Shown here: positions 44,612 through 52,938 of the stretch, piece after piece
How the letters are laid out: each line of letters begins with the position of its first letter
Numbering within the stretch: the stretch's first letter is position 1
Assembly: GCA_900316415.1 (NCBI GenBank)
Contig: ONCV01000005.1
Span: forward strand, 62,001-126,000
DNA: 64,000 bases
Reading direction: 5' to 3'
Origin: an uncultured Eubacteriales bacterium
GTDB lineage: Bacteria > Bacillota > Clostridia > Christensenellales > Aristaeellaceae
Position numbers and translations under genes: made by a program
Notes under the pieces: generated by a model
The model's database searches: none
The model's input: only the letters and a program-made list of their open reading frames with translations
What the model was told of the DNA's origin: nothing

Positions 44612-46687
44612 TTACCGGCCGATCCAGCCATTTTCCCGCATGCGGTCCTCAAAGGTGATTTCCGCCTTCTCCGGGGTCGGCGCCATATGGAACACATAGG
44701 AGCCGAACGCCTCCCGGAGCCGGTCCTTCTCCAGAATCAATTCTTCAAAATAGCGATAGGCCGCCGCGGCCGGGATGGGGAAGTCCGGAGTATCTCCGGC
44801 GCCGTCCGCTCCGGGGGCGATCCGGCCCAGCCGGCGGATCACCCGGAAGTAATCCTCCGCGAAGGCCAGCGTTCCGGCCTGCAGGCTTTCCGTCATCTCC
44901 CGGAAGCGGGTCTCCGCCGGGCCATAGGTGAAGCCCTCCCCGGCATAGCTGAGCAGCTGGGGCTGCGTGGTCATGAACAGCATTTCCATCAGCGTGCAGG
45001 CCAGGGATCTGCCCCCGTCATACTGGCGCGCCAGGCGGTCCCGGTCATGGGAGGGGCTGTACAGCCAGCTGAAAAGCTCCCCCTCCTCCTCCCGGATGGC
45101 GACGGACGGCGCCCGGGAGGTTCCCATCAGCGCGGTGTCCAGCACGGTCTCCAGTCCGTTCTCCCGGGCGAAGGCGCGCAGGGTGGCGCCGGCGGAACCC
45201 TTCCAGCCCGTGTCGATAATCACGGCCCGGGAGACGCCCGCCAGCCGCTCCCGCAGCCAGCGCAGCGCGTTCTGCCGGGCGGGCCCGAAGAGCTCCGCGA
45301 TCTTCTCCCGGTCCCGGATGATAAGCCGCTCGGCGATTTTCTGCGCTTCCCCGTCCAGCGGCGCCTCCGGCCGGAGGCCCTCCCGCGTCCAGGCGGGGAT
45401 CAGCTCCGTCAGGCCCATGCCCTCCAGCACCGCCCCGACGGTTTCCCCGGTGCCCAAATGTGCCGGCAGGTTGTTGTCGCAGTAGCTTCGCGCCTGCCGT
45501 TCCACATCCAGCATCTGCGTGGCCGCCCGGGAGACGGGCAGGTATTCGGCCTCCCCGAAATACTTTGTATACACCTGATGCATGATCCAGCCGTCCCGGG
45601 CGGAAAAGAACAGCTTTTCCCAGCCCCGCTCCGCCTGCATCCTGCGGATCCACTGACAGAAGCCCACCGTCAGCGGGCCCGCCACCTGATAGCCGATTTC
45701 ATAGACCGGGTTTCTCCGGGAGGCGCCGGCTTCGCCGTCCGTCCCCGGAGTGCTGTCCTCACCGGACGGACCGGATTCCTCCGCGCCGTCATACCGCCGC
45801 TGCCAGCGCAGCGCAGAGGCGATCATATCCCCGGCATAGGGGGTGACGGCGAAATATTCCCAGGGCAGCTTCGCAGGATTCTGCAGCAGGGCGGTGTCCC
45901 ATCCCGCGCCGGCGGCGCATTCGCCGTCCGCCTCCCCGTTGTCGCCCATATGCAGCACGCGAAGGCCGGGCTTGCCCGCGGATTCGGCCGGGAGCAGCTT
46001 CTCCGCCACCTTCCGGTAAATCGCGCCGCCCGCCTTGCCGACGCCCTCCTCGCAGGAAACGAACACCCCGTCCAGCTCCGGATATCCGGAAAGCCGGAGC
46101 AGCTCCCGGATCTGCGCGGAGGAAAGATACATGTCGCTGACCGCGATGACCCGCTTTCCGCGCTGCTTCAGGGCCTTCACCAGCGGCAACATCCGGGGAT
46201 GCGGCGCGATCCCGCTCTTCTCCGCTTCCCATTCCGCCTCCCGGGCCGCATCGGCATCCGTCACCGCGCCTTCCGCGCCCAGCTGAAGATAGATATCCTC
46301 CAGGGTCACCTCGCCCTTTTCCTCCCGGGCCGCCCGCTCCGCCGCCTGACGGGCCTCCGCGAAATCCGGGATGCCGTTCATCCGCTCCAGCAGCACGAAG
46401 AGGCTGGCCGGGGCGCCGGTCCGGCGGATCAGGAGGGTATCAAACACGTCGAAGCTGATCACATCATAGGGCTCGCAGAAGGCGAGGATCTCCTCCAGGG
46501 GCATCCAGCGGATCCGGTGGTCCGGATGCCGCTCCTGCCGCCGGAGCTCCAGCCGGGACAGCACCGCCCAGTCGGACAGATAGAGCCGGCGGGTGGTTCC
46601 CGCCGCGCCGCGAAGCGCGCGGATCTCCCCCGCCCGATGCCGCTGTATCTCCCGATACCGCCTGTATTTCGCTCCGATCCAGCTCAT
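44612..46687 (-). CDS. HAD-superfamily protein of the glycan-locus type (COG5610-like)
   Basis: A 691-residue protein often seen with RgpF and GT2 in polysaccharide loci. A helical N-terminus is followed by a HAD-type domain: the SFDVFDTLLIRR loop (Asp80, and Phe at the +2 position where Asp is the general acid in phosphatases), VIAVSDMYLSS as the second motif, and a late Lys/Asp region (LHMGDNGEADG). The C-terminal half (DTGWKGSAGATL, then further helices) is of unknown function. The missing second Asp makes phosphatase activity uncertain. It sits 44 bp before the RgpF gene and is likely in one transcript with it. Its reaction is not known. Confidence 0.72.
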   Translation of the reverse strand: MSWIGAKYRRYREIQRHRAGEIRALRGAAGTTRRLYLSDWAVLSRLELRRQERHPDHRIRWMPLEEILAFCEPYDVISFDVFDTLLIRRTGAPASLFVLLERMNGIPDFAEARQAAERAAREEKGEVTLEDIYLQLGAEGAVTDADAAREAEWEAEKSGIAPHPRMLPLVKALKQRGKRVIAVSDMYLSSAQIRELLRLSGYPELDGVFVSCEEGVGKAGGAIYRKVAEKLLPAESAGKPGLRVLHMGDNGEADGECAAGAGWDTALLQNPAKLPWEYFAVTPYAGDMIASALRWQRRYDGAEESGPSGEDSTPGTDGEAGASRRNPVYEIGYQVAGPLTVGFCQWIRRMQAERGWEKLFFSARDGWIMHQVYTKYFGEAEYLPVSRAATQMLDVERQARSYCDNNLPAHLGTGETVGAVLEGMGLTELIPAWTREGLRPEAPLDGEAQKIAERLIIRDREKIAELFGPARQNALRWLRERLAGVSRAVIIDTGWKGSAGATLRAFARENGLETVLDTALMGTSRAPSVAIREEEGELFSWLYSPSHDRDRLARQYDGGRSLACTLMEMLFMTTQPQLLSYAGEGFTYGPAETRFREMTESLQAGTLAFAEDYFRVIRRLGRIAPGADGAGDTPDFPIPAAAAYRYFEELILEKDRLREAFGSYVFHMAPTPEKAEITFEDRMRENGWIGR

Positions 46688-46747
46688 GCCCCGCGTATCC
46701 TCCCCGTTTTTCCGGCCGTCCCGGGATCCCCCGGTCTCCGGATTTCC

Positions 46748-47308
46748 TTATTCCTGCCAGACGAAATTGCAGTCGCTGTCCCGCAGCAGGGGGGAGCTCG
46801 TATCCTTGGCGCTGAGCAGCTCCTGCCGGACCTCGCCCCAGTCCACGCCGATCTCCGGATCGTCAAACCGGATGCCCCGGTCGCATTCCCTGTTGTACAG
46901 ATTGTCCACCTTGTAGATGAACTCCACGTCGTCCGTCAGGGTCTTGAAGCCGTGGCCGAAGCCCCGGGGGATCATCAGCATGCGCTTGTTTTCCGCGCTG
47001 AGCTCCACCGCCACCCACTTTTTGTAGGTCGGGCTGCCCTTCCGCAGATCCACGGCCACATCCATGACCGCGCCGCGGTTCACCCGCACCAGCTTGGCCT
47101 GGCTCCAGGGATCCTTCTGGAAATGAATGCCCCGCAGAATGCCCTTCTGGGCGGAATAGCTCTGATTGTCCTGCACGAAATCATAGTGCAGGCCAAGCTC
47201 CTCAAAATTCCGGGTGCTCCAGGTTTCCATAAAGTATCCCCGGGCATCGCCGAAAACCTGCGGCTCAATCACATACACCCCGGGAAGCGCCGTTTCGATC
47301 TTTTTCAT
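46748..47308 (-). CDS. rfbC: dTDP-4-dehydrorhamnose 3,5-epimerase
   Basis: A 186-residue cupin enzyme that epimerises dTDP-4-dehydro-6-deoxy-glucose at C3 and C5 on the way to dTDP-L-rhamnose. Family motifs are VIEPQVFGDARGYFMETW, DNQSYSAQKGILRGIHFQ (with the catalytic His), AVMDVAVDLRKGSPTY and MLMIPRGFGHGFKTL. It ends with an extended tail. Length is standard. rfbA, rfbB and rfbD are not in the window, so the remaining steps must be encoded elsewhere. A ribosome site AAGGAG precedes the start. Its presence supports a rhamnose-containing glycan, as do the RgpF-like genes. Confidence 0.94.
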   Translation of the reverse strand: MKKIETALPGVYVIEPQVFGDARGYFMETWSTRNFEELGLHYDFVQDNQSYSAQKGILRGIHFQKDPWSQAKLVRVNRGAVMDVAVDLRKGSPTYKKWVAVELSAENKRMLMIPRGFGHGFKTLTDDVEFIYKVDNLYNRECDRGIRFDDPEIGVDWGEVRQELLSAKDTSSPLLRDSDCNFVWQE

Positions 47309-47349
47309 GTTTTTTCTCCTTCCGATAAATCAGACTTTTCCCCGCCGGC

Positions 47350-49077
47350 CTATGCCAGCCGCCAGTCCTCGTATTTCAAACTGAGATTGGGATTGTAGCA
47401 GGGATCCCCCCGGGCAATCTCCCCGGCCCATTTTTCCCGGAAGACCGCGCTGTCCCGCGGATACGCGGGCCATTCGCCGCCGGCCTCCATCCGGAAATCC
47501 CCCGCCCGGCCCATGCAGAGGCAGGCATCCGGCGTCCAGAGGTTCCGGAGCCCCTTCGCCCGCAGCTTCAGGCACAGATCCACATCGAACAGGCTCTCCG
47601 CGTAGGCCGGATCGAAGCCCCCGGCCTCCGCGAACTTCCGGCGGCCGACCATCCAGGCGTCCGTGACCGCCATGACGTTCCGGACGATGGCCAGCTGGCC
47701 GAAGAAGCCCACCTCATCATCAAACCGGTCAAAATACGGCCGCCCGGCCACGCCGCCCCGGCCCAGGCCGAGAATGATGCCCGCGTGGCGCAGATCCCGG
47801 CCGTTTTCGAAGCGCACCTTCGCGCCGACCGCGCCGACGGCCTCCTGCGAGGCCAGCATCAGCATCTCCTGAATCCAGTCCGGGGTCCGGAGCGCCGGGA
47901 TCCCATCCAGGAAGACCAGATAATCCTCCTCCGCCCGGGCCGCTTCCTCCCGCAGCCGGGCGAGGGAGGCCTCCCGTCCGCCCTCCGCGGAAACCGGATG
48001 CCAGGCGCACCTTTTCCAGGAGGTTTCCGCCCGCAGCGCCGCGATTCGCTGCGCCGCCTCCTCCCCGGGCAGGCCCTCCCGGTTCAGCAGGAAAACGCCC
48101 ACGGAGGGGTTCCCCTCCAGGGGCTCGGTGATCCGATACATGGTCGGGAACACCGGGGAGCTTTCCACCCGCGCCGCCGGCCGGCCGTGGGAATGCAGAA
48201 AATCCGCCACCGCCCGCCGGCCGGCATCGATGGCGTATTCCTTGGTATGCACATCCGACGCCGTGGAGCCGGGGATGGATCGCCATAGATACAGCACCTT
48301 CGGCACATGCACGATGCGCCGCGCCTGCGCCGTCAGCCGCAGGATCAGGTCATGATCCTGGCTGCCGTCATACGCGGAGCGGAAGGCGCCGGCCTTCTCC
48401 AGCAGCTCCCGCCGGAACACGGTCAGATGGCAGATATAGTTATTGGTCAGCAGGTCCTCCGGCATGAAGTCCTGCTTGAAGCGGATGCCGACGATGTTCA
48501 GGATCCGGGGGGAGCGGAAGATCATCTCGTCCGAATACAGGAAGTCCGCCCCCTGATCCCGGATCGCCTCCGCCATCTCGAACAGGGCGTGGGGCATCAG
48601 CAGGTCGTCATGATCGAACAGGGCGATATAATCCCCCGCCGCCATGGCCAGCGCCGCGTTGGTGTTCCCGGAGATGCCCTCGTTCCGCTCCAGCTTCCGA
48701 TACCGGATGCGGGAATCCTGCGCCGCCTGCGCCTGGCAGAAGGCGCCGACGCCCCCGTGATCCCCGTCGCTCCCGTCCGCCAGGCAGAGCTCCCATTTTT
48801 CATAGCTCTGCCGCCGCACGGAGCCGATGGTCTGCTCCAGCAGGTCCAGGGGCGTATTGTACAGGGGCACGATGACGCTGAAAAGGGGATCCGACGGCGA
48901 CGCGCCGCGGTTCCGCTGGGCCTCCAGCTGCTCCGGGCCGGGCGTCATCCGGCGCACATAGCGCCGCTCCGACGCCTTCCGCTGAAAATGCAGCACCGCC
49001 CGGCGGGCCGTCTGGCGGACGCCCCGGGTCCGGAGGAAATCCATCCCCTTCCGGGTCAGTGCTCCGATTCCCGCCAT
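47350..49077 (-). CDS. Glycosyltransferase with two GT2 domains, paralog of the 18552 gene
   Basis: A 575-residue protein with the same layout as the one at 18552-20369. The first domain has FSVIVPLYNTPLDLLEQTIGS, LADGSDGDHGG and LFDHDDLLM; the second contains DYLVFLDGIPALRTPDWIQEML and an AGIILGLGRGG region. The N-terminal part (RRMTPGPEQLEAQRNR) is shared in character. It probably adds a sugar to the glycan backbone. The gene starts 21 bp after the GH4 gene, in the same direction, and 41 bp precede rfbC. A GGGGAGAGG site precedes the start. Confidence 0.85.
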   Translation of the reverse strand: MAGIGALTRKGMDFLRTRGVRQTARRAVLHFQRKASERRYVRRMTPGPEQLEAQRNRGASPSDPLFSVIVPLYNTPLDLLEQTIGSVRRQSYEKWELCLADGSDGDHGGVGAFCQAQAAQDSRIRYRKLERNEGISGNTNAALAMAAGDYIALFDHDDLLMPHALFEMAEAIRDQGADFLYSDEMIFRSPRILNIVGIRFKQDFMPEDLLTNNYICHLTVFRRELLEKAGAFRSAYDGSQDHDLILRLTAQARRIVHVPKVLYLWRSIPGSTASDVHTKEYAIDAGRRAVADFLHSHGRPAARVESSPVFPTMYRITEPLEGNPSVGVFLLNREGLPGEEAAQRIAALRAETSWKRCAWHPVSAEGGREASLARLREEAARAEEDYLVFLDGIPALRTPDWIQEMLMLASQEAVGAVGAKVRFENGRDLRHAGIILGLGRGGVAGRPYFDRFDDEVGFFGQLAIVRNVMAVTDAWMVGRRKFAEAGGFDPAYAESLFDVDLCLKLRAKGLRNLWTPDACLCMGRAGDFRMEAGGEWPAYPRDSAVFREKWAGEIARGDPCYNPNLSLKYEDWRLA

Positions 49078-49098
49078 GCTCTTTCCTCTCCCCGTCGA

Positions 49099-50499
49099 TT
49101 ACTCAAACCATTTTTCCGGCAGATACGCCCGCTGGTTCTCCAGCATGTCGTCAAACAGCTTCTTTCCCTCCGCCATGGGCACCCAGGCCATCTGGGGATC
49201 ATTCATGAAGGTGGAGAAGCCCAGCTTCCGGTCGCAGGTCAGCGCGGCGGTCAGCGTATTCTCCTGATTGTACACATGGCGCGCGATCAGGGGCAGGATG
49301 TTGGCGGGCAGCGGCCCGGCATACAGGGGCTCGATCCGGTCCCGGCCGAAGAGGGCGTTGGTTTCGACCACCGCGCCCAGGGGCAGGTTCGGGATCTGGC
49401 CCCGGTTGGGCACATTCACGTTGGAAACCAGATCGCCCAGGCCCAGAACGGCCTTCAGCAGCAGATGCCCTTCCTCGCCGGAGGGCTTCAGCTTCAGCTC
49501 CTCCCGGCCGCTGATCAGATCATCCGAGCGCTGCAGGCGGTGCTGCAGGTCCTCCACCCGCCAGTCCACGCTGGTGAGGCCGAACTTCCATTCCGTGACG
49601 GTCTCCGGCGTCCGGGTGTACCAGGGCGCCGTGAACTCCGCCAGATGCCGGTCCCCCGCGGCGGCGATGGCGCCGTAGCGGCGGAACAGGTCGAACTTCA
49701 CCCGGTGGGCGCAGTTGAAATGGGAATTCATCCAGTTCTTGTCCCCGCCCTCGTCATAGCCGGATTCAAAATACTTGTCGGCGAATTTCGCGTACAGGGG
49801 CATCAGGTCCAGATCCCCGTAGCTGGCGGTGGTCAGCCAGGTGAAATGGTTGATGCCGGTGACGGTCGTATACAGATCCTGCCGCTTCACGCCCTCGATG
49901 CCCAGCTCCGTGCGCAGCATGGCGCAGAGCAGATTCTGGGTTCCGAACACCTCATGGCAGCAGCCGAAGGCCTTGATGCCGGGGAACACTTCGTACAGCG
50001 TCCGCACGCACAGGGACATGGGGTTGGTGTAATTGATGACCCAGGCCTCCGGCGCGAAATCCCGGATCGCCTCGCCGATGGTGACGTACATGGGAATCGT
50101 CCGCATGGCGCGCATGAAGCCGCCGGCGCCCACCGTGTCCCCCACGGGCTGCCAGACGCCCACCCGCTCCGGCAGGTGCACATCCGAGCGCATCTCCTCA
50201 AAGGTCGCCGGAAGAATGGAGATCACCACGAAATCCGCCCCGGTCAGGGCCTCCTTCAGGGAATCGCTGACCTCATAATGCCAGCGGGACACCGCGTCCG
50301 GATGGGCGCTGATCTTCTCCCCGATGACCCGGTTCCGCTCCGCGGCAGGCCGGTCGATATCATACAGGCGCACCGTTCCGCACAGGTCCGGATCCATGGC
50401 CAGATCCATCATAAAGCCCCAGGCCCATCCCCGGGATCCGCCTCCGATATAGGCGACGGTCAGCTGCTGATTCCTTCCGCTTCCGATGCGTTCCTTCAT
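49099..50499 (-). CDS. Glycoside hydrolase family 4 enzyme
   Basis: A 466-residue NAD- and metal-dependent GH4 enzyme. The N-terminal NAD motif VAYIGGGSRGWAWG is at residues 15-28. NYTNPMSLC (about 155) and GCCHEVFG (about 175) are the metal- and substrate-binding motifs, the latter typical of alpha-galacturonidase- and alpha-glucosidase-like members. GH4 enzymes cleave by an oxidation/elimination route. No PTS genes are present, so a phosphorylated substrate is not suggested. It is the first gene of the second leftward set, with a good promoter. Whether it trims the locus glycan or degrades dietary sugar is not clear. Confidence 0.85.
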   Translation of the reverse strand: MKERIGSGRNQQLTVAYIGGGSRGWAWGFMMDLAMDPDLCGTVRLYDIDRPAAERNRVIGEKISAHPDAVSRWHYEVSDSLKEALTGADFVVISILPATFEEMRSDVHLPERVGVWQPVGDTVGAGGFMRAMRTIPMYVTIGEAIRDFAPEAWVINYTNPMSLCVRTLYEVFPGIKAFGCCHEVFGTQNLLCAMLRTELGIEGVKRQDLYTTVTGINHFTWLTTASYGDLDLMPLYAKFADKYFESGYDEGGDKNWMNSHFNCAHRVKFDLFRRYGAIAAAGDRHLAEFTAPWYTRTPETVTEWKFGLTSVDWRVEDLQHRLQRSDDLISGREELKLKPSGEEGHLLLKAVLGLGDLVSNVNVPNRGQIPNLPLGAVVETNALFGRDRIEPLYAGPLPANILPLIARHVYNQENTLTAALTCDRKLGFSTFMNDPQMAWVPMAEGKKLFDDMLENQRAYLPEKWFE

Positions 50500-50550
50500 C
50501 TTTTTGCCTCTCCGTTTCTGCTGATTTGGATTGCTTTGACACCGTTCAGC

Positions 50551-50579
50551 ATGATATCACAAAACGCCCGCCCTGTCCA
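50551..50579 (-). promoter_or_regulatory. Promoter for the GH4 gene and second glycan set
   Basis: On the minus strand, TGGACA (50574-50579) and TATCAT (50551-50556) are 17 bp apart, about 52 bp before the GH4 start. Confidence 0.62.
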
Positions 50580-50588
50580 TGAAATGCC

Positions 50589-50618
50589 AAAAAAGCAGGG
50601 GCCTTCGAAAGCCCCTGC
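50589..50618 (-). terminator. Leftward terminator ahead of the GH4 promoter
   Basis: On the minus strand, GCAGGGGC pairs with GCCCCTGC (50595-50602 with 50611-50618) and is followed by TTTTTT. It would stop leftward transcripts from the PadR operon region before they reach the GH4 promoter, after crossing the orphan gene in antisense. Confidence 0.75.
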
Positions 50619-50663
50619 CGGATGGAACGGATTGGCCGGAATTTCTTCCCCCGCCGCCCGGAG

Positions 50664-50691
50664 GATGTCCCAAAATGTCGCGGAATGTCCC
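50664..50691. repeat. Three ATGTC motifs at exact 10-bp spacing
   Basis: ATGTC occurs at 50665, 50675 and 50685, each followed by C or G and C. On the other strand this reads G(G/C)GACAT with three-base spacers. The array ends just before a possible -35 region and about 80 bp before the orphan DNA-binding protein's start. A weak -10, TATCCT, lies at 50714-50719. Confidence 0.7.
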
Positions 50692-50769
50692 ACGGCGAAG
50701 CCGCCTCCCGCGCTATCCTTCCTTCCGAAAGCTCCCTCCCCCGGGGAGGGAAGCGGAAAGGAGCATCCC

Positions 50770-51153
50770 ATGTCCGATTTTGCCCCCCTGAAAGGCCTGC
50801 GCCGGGAGATGACCCGGGAGATGTTTGAGGAACTGGCCGCCCTGCAGTGCGAGCTGCCGGAGATCCTGGGCTATGTCGGCACCACGGAGGACCGGCTCGC
50901 CCGCTGGTGCCGGCGGAATTACCGCCTGTCCCTGGCGGACACGCTGTTCATGCTGCGCCAGGACGGGCTGGTGGAAATCCGCCGGGCCAGCTTTGAGCAG
51001 CTGAAGAAATCCGCCACCCTGATCCAGCAGCAGTTCAACCGCTTTCTTGCCGCCCGGGGCGACAGCGCGCAGGAGGAAGCCCGGCGGCTGGCCCGGGAGA
51101 TCTTCACCCTGGACGACCCGGAGAGCCGGGAGGTCCGGGAGCTGTTCGAGTGA
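50770..51153 (+). CDS. Small HTH protein resembling a phage terminase small subunit
   Basis: A 127-residue protein. Residues 20-55 (FEELAALQCELPEILGYVG, then TTEDRLARWCRRNY) form a homeodomain-like helix-turn-helix, as in phage small-terminase-like proteins (their DTIERWCKRTY-type motif). The rest is helical and charged (FEQLKKSATLIQQQF near 75-90), ending in an acidic tail. I infer DNA binding. The start at 50770 follows AAGGAG; a long in-frame extension upstream crosses other genes and is not real. No phage genes are next to it, so it is an orphan. Three phased repeats lie upstream (see that entry). Confidence 0.66.
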   Translation: MSDFAPLKGLRREMTREMFEELAALQCELPEILGYVGTTEDRLARWCRRNYRLSLADTLFMLRQDGLVEIRRASFEQLKKSATLIQQQFNRFLAARGDSAQEEARRLAREIFTLDDPESREVRELFE

Positions 51154-51203
51154 CCCGCGGGAGGGTTCCCGGGGCTTCCGCCCCGGGCCCTCCGCCGCCG
51201 GCC

Positions 51204-51698
51204 TTACCAGAGGCGGCGGATCAGATCCAGCTCCGTGAGCCCGTTCAGCACCAGCGCGGCGCCGGCCAGGAAGATGACCGTGCTGAGCACCGTGCCCGGA
51301 TGGAACATGATCACCGCGCCGAGCACGAGGGTCAGGATCGGCCCCACCCAGGCGGATTTCGGCATGTTCTCGCTGCGGGCGCCCACCAGGTTGACGGCGC
51401 CGGCCACGATCAGGGCGAGCCCCAGCAGCACGGGCAGCAGATTCAGAATCGTCGGGGCCAGCACCCGGACCAGGACGCCCAGCAGGGCGGCCCCGCCGGC
51501 GTACTGCAGCTTGATCGGATCCCGGTCGCCCCGGACAAAATACAGAACCAGATAGCCCGCCGCCGCCACGAAAAGCGCGTATCCGATCATCCGGAGCAGC
51601 ATGGACGTGGCGTGGGTCCGGGCAATCATCAGATAGATACCCGTCAGAATGCTGATCACCGCGATCACGGTTTTGTTGCGAATAAACTGCCGAATCAT
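51204..51698 (-). CDS. DUF308/HdeD-like membrane protein
   Basis: A 164-residue membrane protein with about six helices and short loops. The repeated pattern ILTGIYLMIAR, LLGLALIVAGAVNLVGA, LTLVLGAVIMFHPGTVLSTVIFLAGAAL matches the DUF308 (HdeD) family, whose GxxL-F-P---L motif is visible as VIMFHPGT. HdeD in E. coli is linked to acid stress, but the role here is not known. It lies 63 bp after the DUF4097 gene, on the same strand, and may be the end of that operon. A strong hairpin (51161-51193, no T-run) follows it. Confidence 0.75.
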   Translation of the reverse strand: MIRQFIRNKTVIAVISILTGIYLMIARTHATSMLLRMIGYALFVAAAGYLVLYFVRGDRDPIKLQYAGGAALLGVLVRVLAPTILNLLPVLLGLALIVAGAVNLVGARSENMPKSAWVGPILTLVLGAVIMFHPGTVLSTVIFLAGAALVLNGLTELDLIRRLW

Positions 51699-51761
51699 AG
51701 TTTTCTCTCTCCTTCTGTCTGTGAATGATGGAGGCGCGGGGGGCTTCGCCCCCGGCTCCCC

Positions 51762-52934
51762 TTATCTGCTGATGCGCAGGCTGCCGCTGACCGTATTCGC
51801 CGCGACGGTGACCGGAGCCTCCTCCGCCAGGTCAACGCCCTGGGTCCGCAGCGTGCCGGAAACCGTCTTCAGGCTGGCCTGCACCGCCGCCGGATCCCCG
51901 GTCAGCCGGACATGCACGCTGCCGGAAACCGTGTTGGCGTTCACCTCCGCGGGCTCCCCGCCCCCGAGGGTGAGATGCAGATCCCCGCTGGTGGACTTCA
52001 GGTTCGCCAGGCGGATCCGCCCCTCCGCGTCCACGTCGCCGCTGGTGCTGTTGATTTCCAGCGCGCCCGCGTCCCCCTTCCAGCGGATATCGCCGCTGAC
52101 GGTGTTGATCCGGGCGGTTTCCGCGCTGAGGCAAAGCTCCGCGTCCCCGCTGGTGGAGGAGCATTCCGCCCCGGGCAGCAGGATCTCCGGATCGATCCGG
52201 ACCTGCAGGTCGCCGCTGGTGCTTCCCAGCACGAATTCCCCGCCCGGAACCGCCTCGCTCCAGGCGATGTCTCCGCTCATGGTCCGCAGATCCACCTGGG
52301 GATGGAAGCCTTCCGGCAGCCGCAGCGTCAGCCGGGTCTCCGTGCCGCCGCTCAGCTCCCCGAGCTTCCCGGAAACCAGGTTCGTGATGTTCTGGGCCAG
52401 CCGGTTCATGGCATCCCCGAAATGCTCGAAGCTGGTGACGCTCTGCTCCCAGGAGATGCCCTGGAACAGATTGCCCGTGATCCGCTCCTGCCAGATCTTC
52501 AGGGTTCCGTCCTCCTCCAGCTCATAATGCACCGGGCCCTGCTTTTCCAGGGTCACCGCGTCTCCGCCCGCCAGCACTTCCACGTCGCAGCCGGTCAGCC
52601 GGGCCTGAATCGCCCGGATCCGCTCCGCCGGGAAGGCCGCGCTGTCCGGCTGATCCGCCTTCTTCTCCTCCGCCTTCGGGGCGCCCGCGGGCGCTTCCTC
52701 CGGCTTTTCCGCCGGCGCGTCCTTCCGGGGATAATCCTTCAGCACATCCTCCATCCCCTTCAGGCTTTCCATCACCGCCGCCAGCGCCTCTTCCTCGCTC
52801 AGGCCGCCGCGCACCAGATCCTCAAAGCGATCCTGGCAGTTGTTCTGCACTTCCTCCCGCAGGGCCGTCACCTCTTCCGAAGGCGCCACGTCCCGGAAGA
52901 GCAGCTCCATCATCTGCGTCACTTTCGTATTCAT
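51762..52934 (-). CDS. DUF4097 beta-repeat protein
   Basis: A 390-residue protein. The first 75 residues are helical (a DUF1700-like start, MELLFRDVAPSEEVTALREEV). The remainder consists of short beta-repeats with the SG(D/S) hallmark, such as TMSGDIAW, STSGDLQV, TVSGDIRW, STSGDVDA and TSGDLHLT, typical of DUF4097. There is no signal peptide or transmembrane helix, so it is probably cytosolic or membrane-associated. In many Firmicutes such genes follow a PadR regulator, as here, only 4 bp downstream of padR. The function is not known. Confidence 0.82.
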   Translation of the reverse strand: MNTKVTQMMELLFRDVAPSEEVTALREEVQNNCQDRFEDLVRGGLSEEEALAAVMESLKGMEDVLKDYPRKDAPAEKPEEAPAGAPKAEEKKADQPDSAAFPAERIRAIQARLTGCDVEVLAGGDAVTLEKQGPVHYELEEDGTLKIWQERITGNLFQGISWEQSVTSFEHFGDAMNRLAQNITNLVSGKLGELSGGTETRLTLRLPEGFHPQVDLRTMSGDIAWSEAVPGGEFVLGSTSGDLQVRIDPEILLPGAECSSTSGDAELCLSAETARINTVSGDIRWKGDAGALEINSTSGDVDAEGRIRLANLKSTSGDLHLTLGGGEPAEVNANTVSGSVHVRLTGDPAAVQASLKTVSGTLRTQGVDLAEEAPVTVAANTVSGSLRISR

Positions 52935-52938
52935 CCGC

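Noticed and set aside
48307..50769. Long rightward frame running into the orphan HTH gene
   Set aside because: It is antisense to the GH4 and GT2 genes, is Gln/His/Arg-rich as expected for a shadow frame, and has no ribosome site. Only 50770-51153 is supported.
50770..51153. Prophage remnant
   Set aside because: Only one small phage-like protein is present; there is no integrase, capsid, portal or attachment-site repeat around it.
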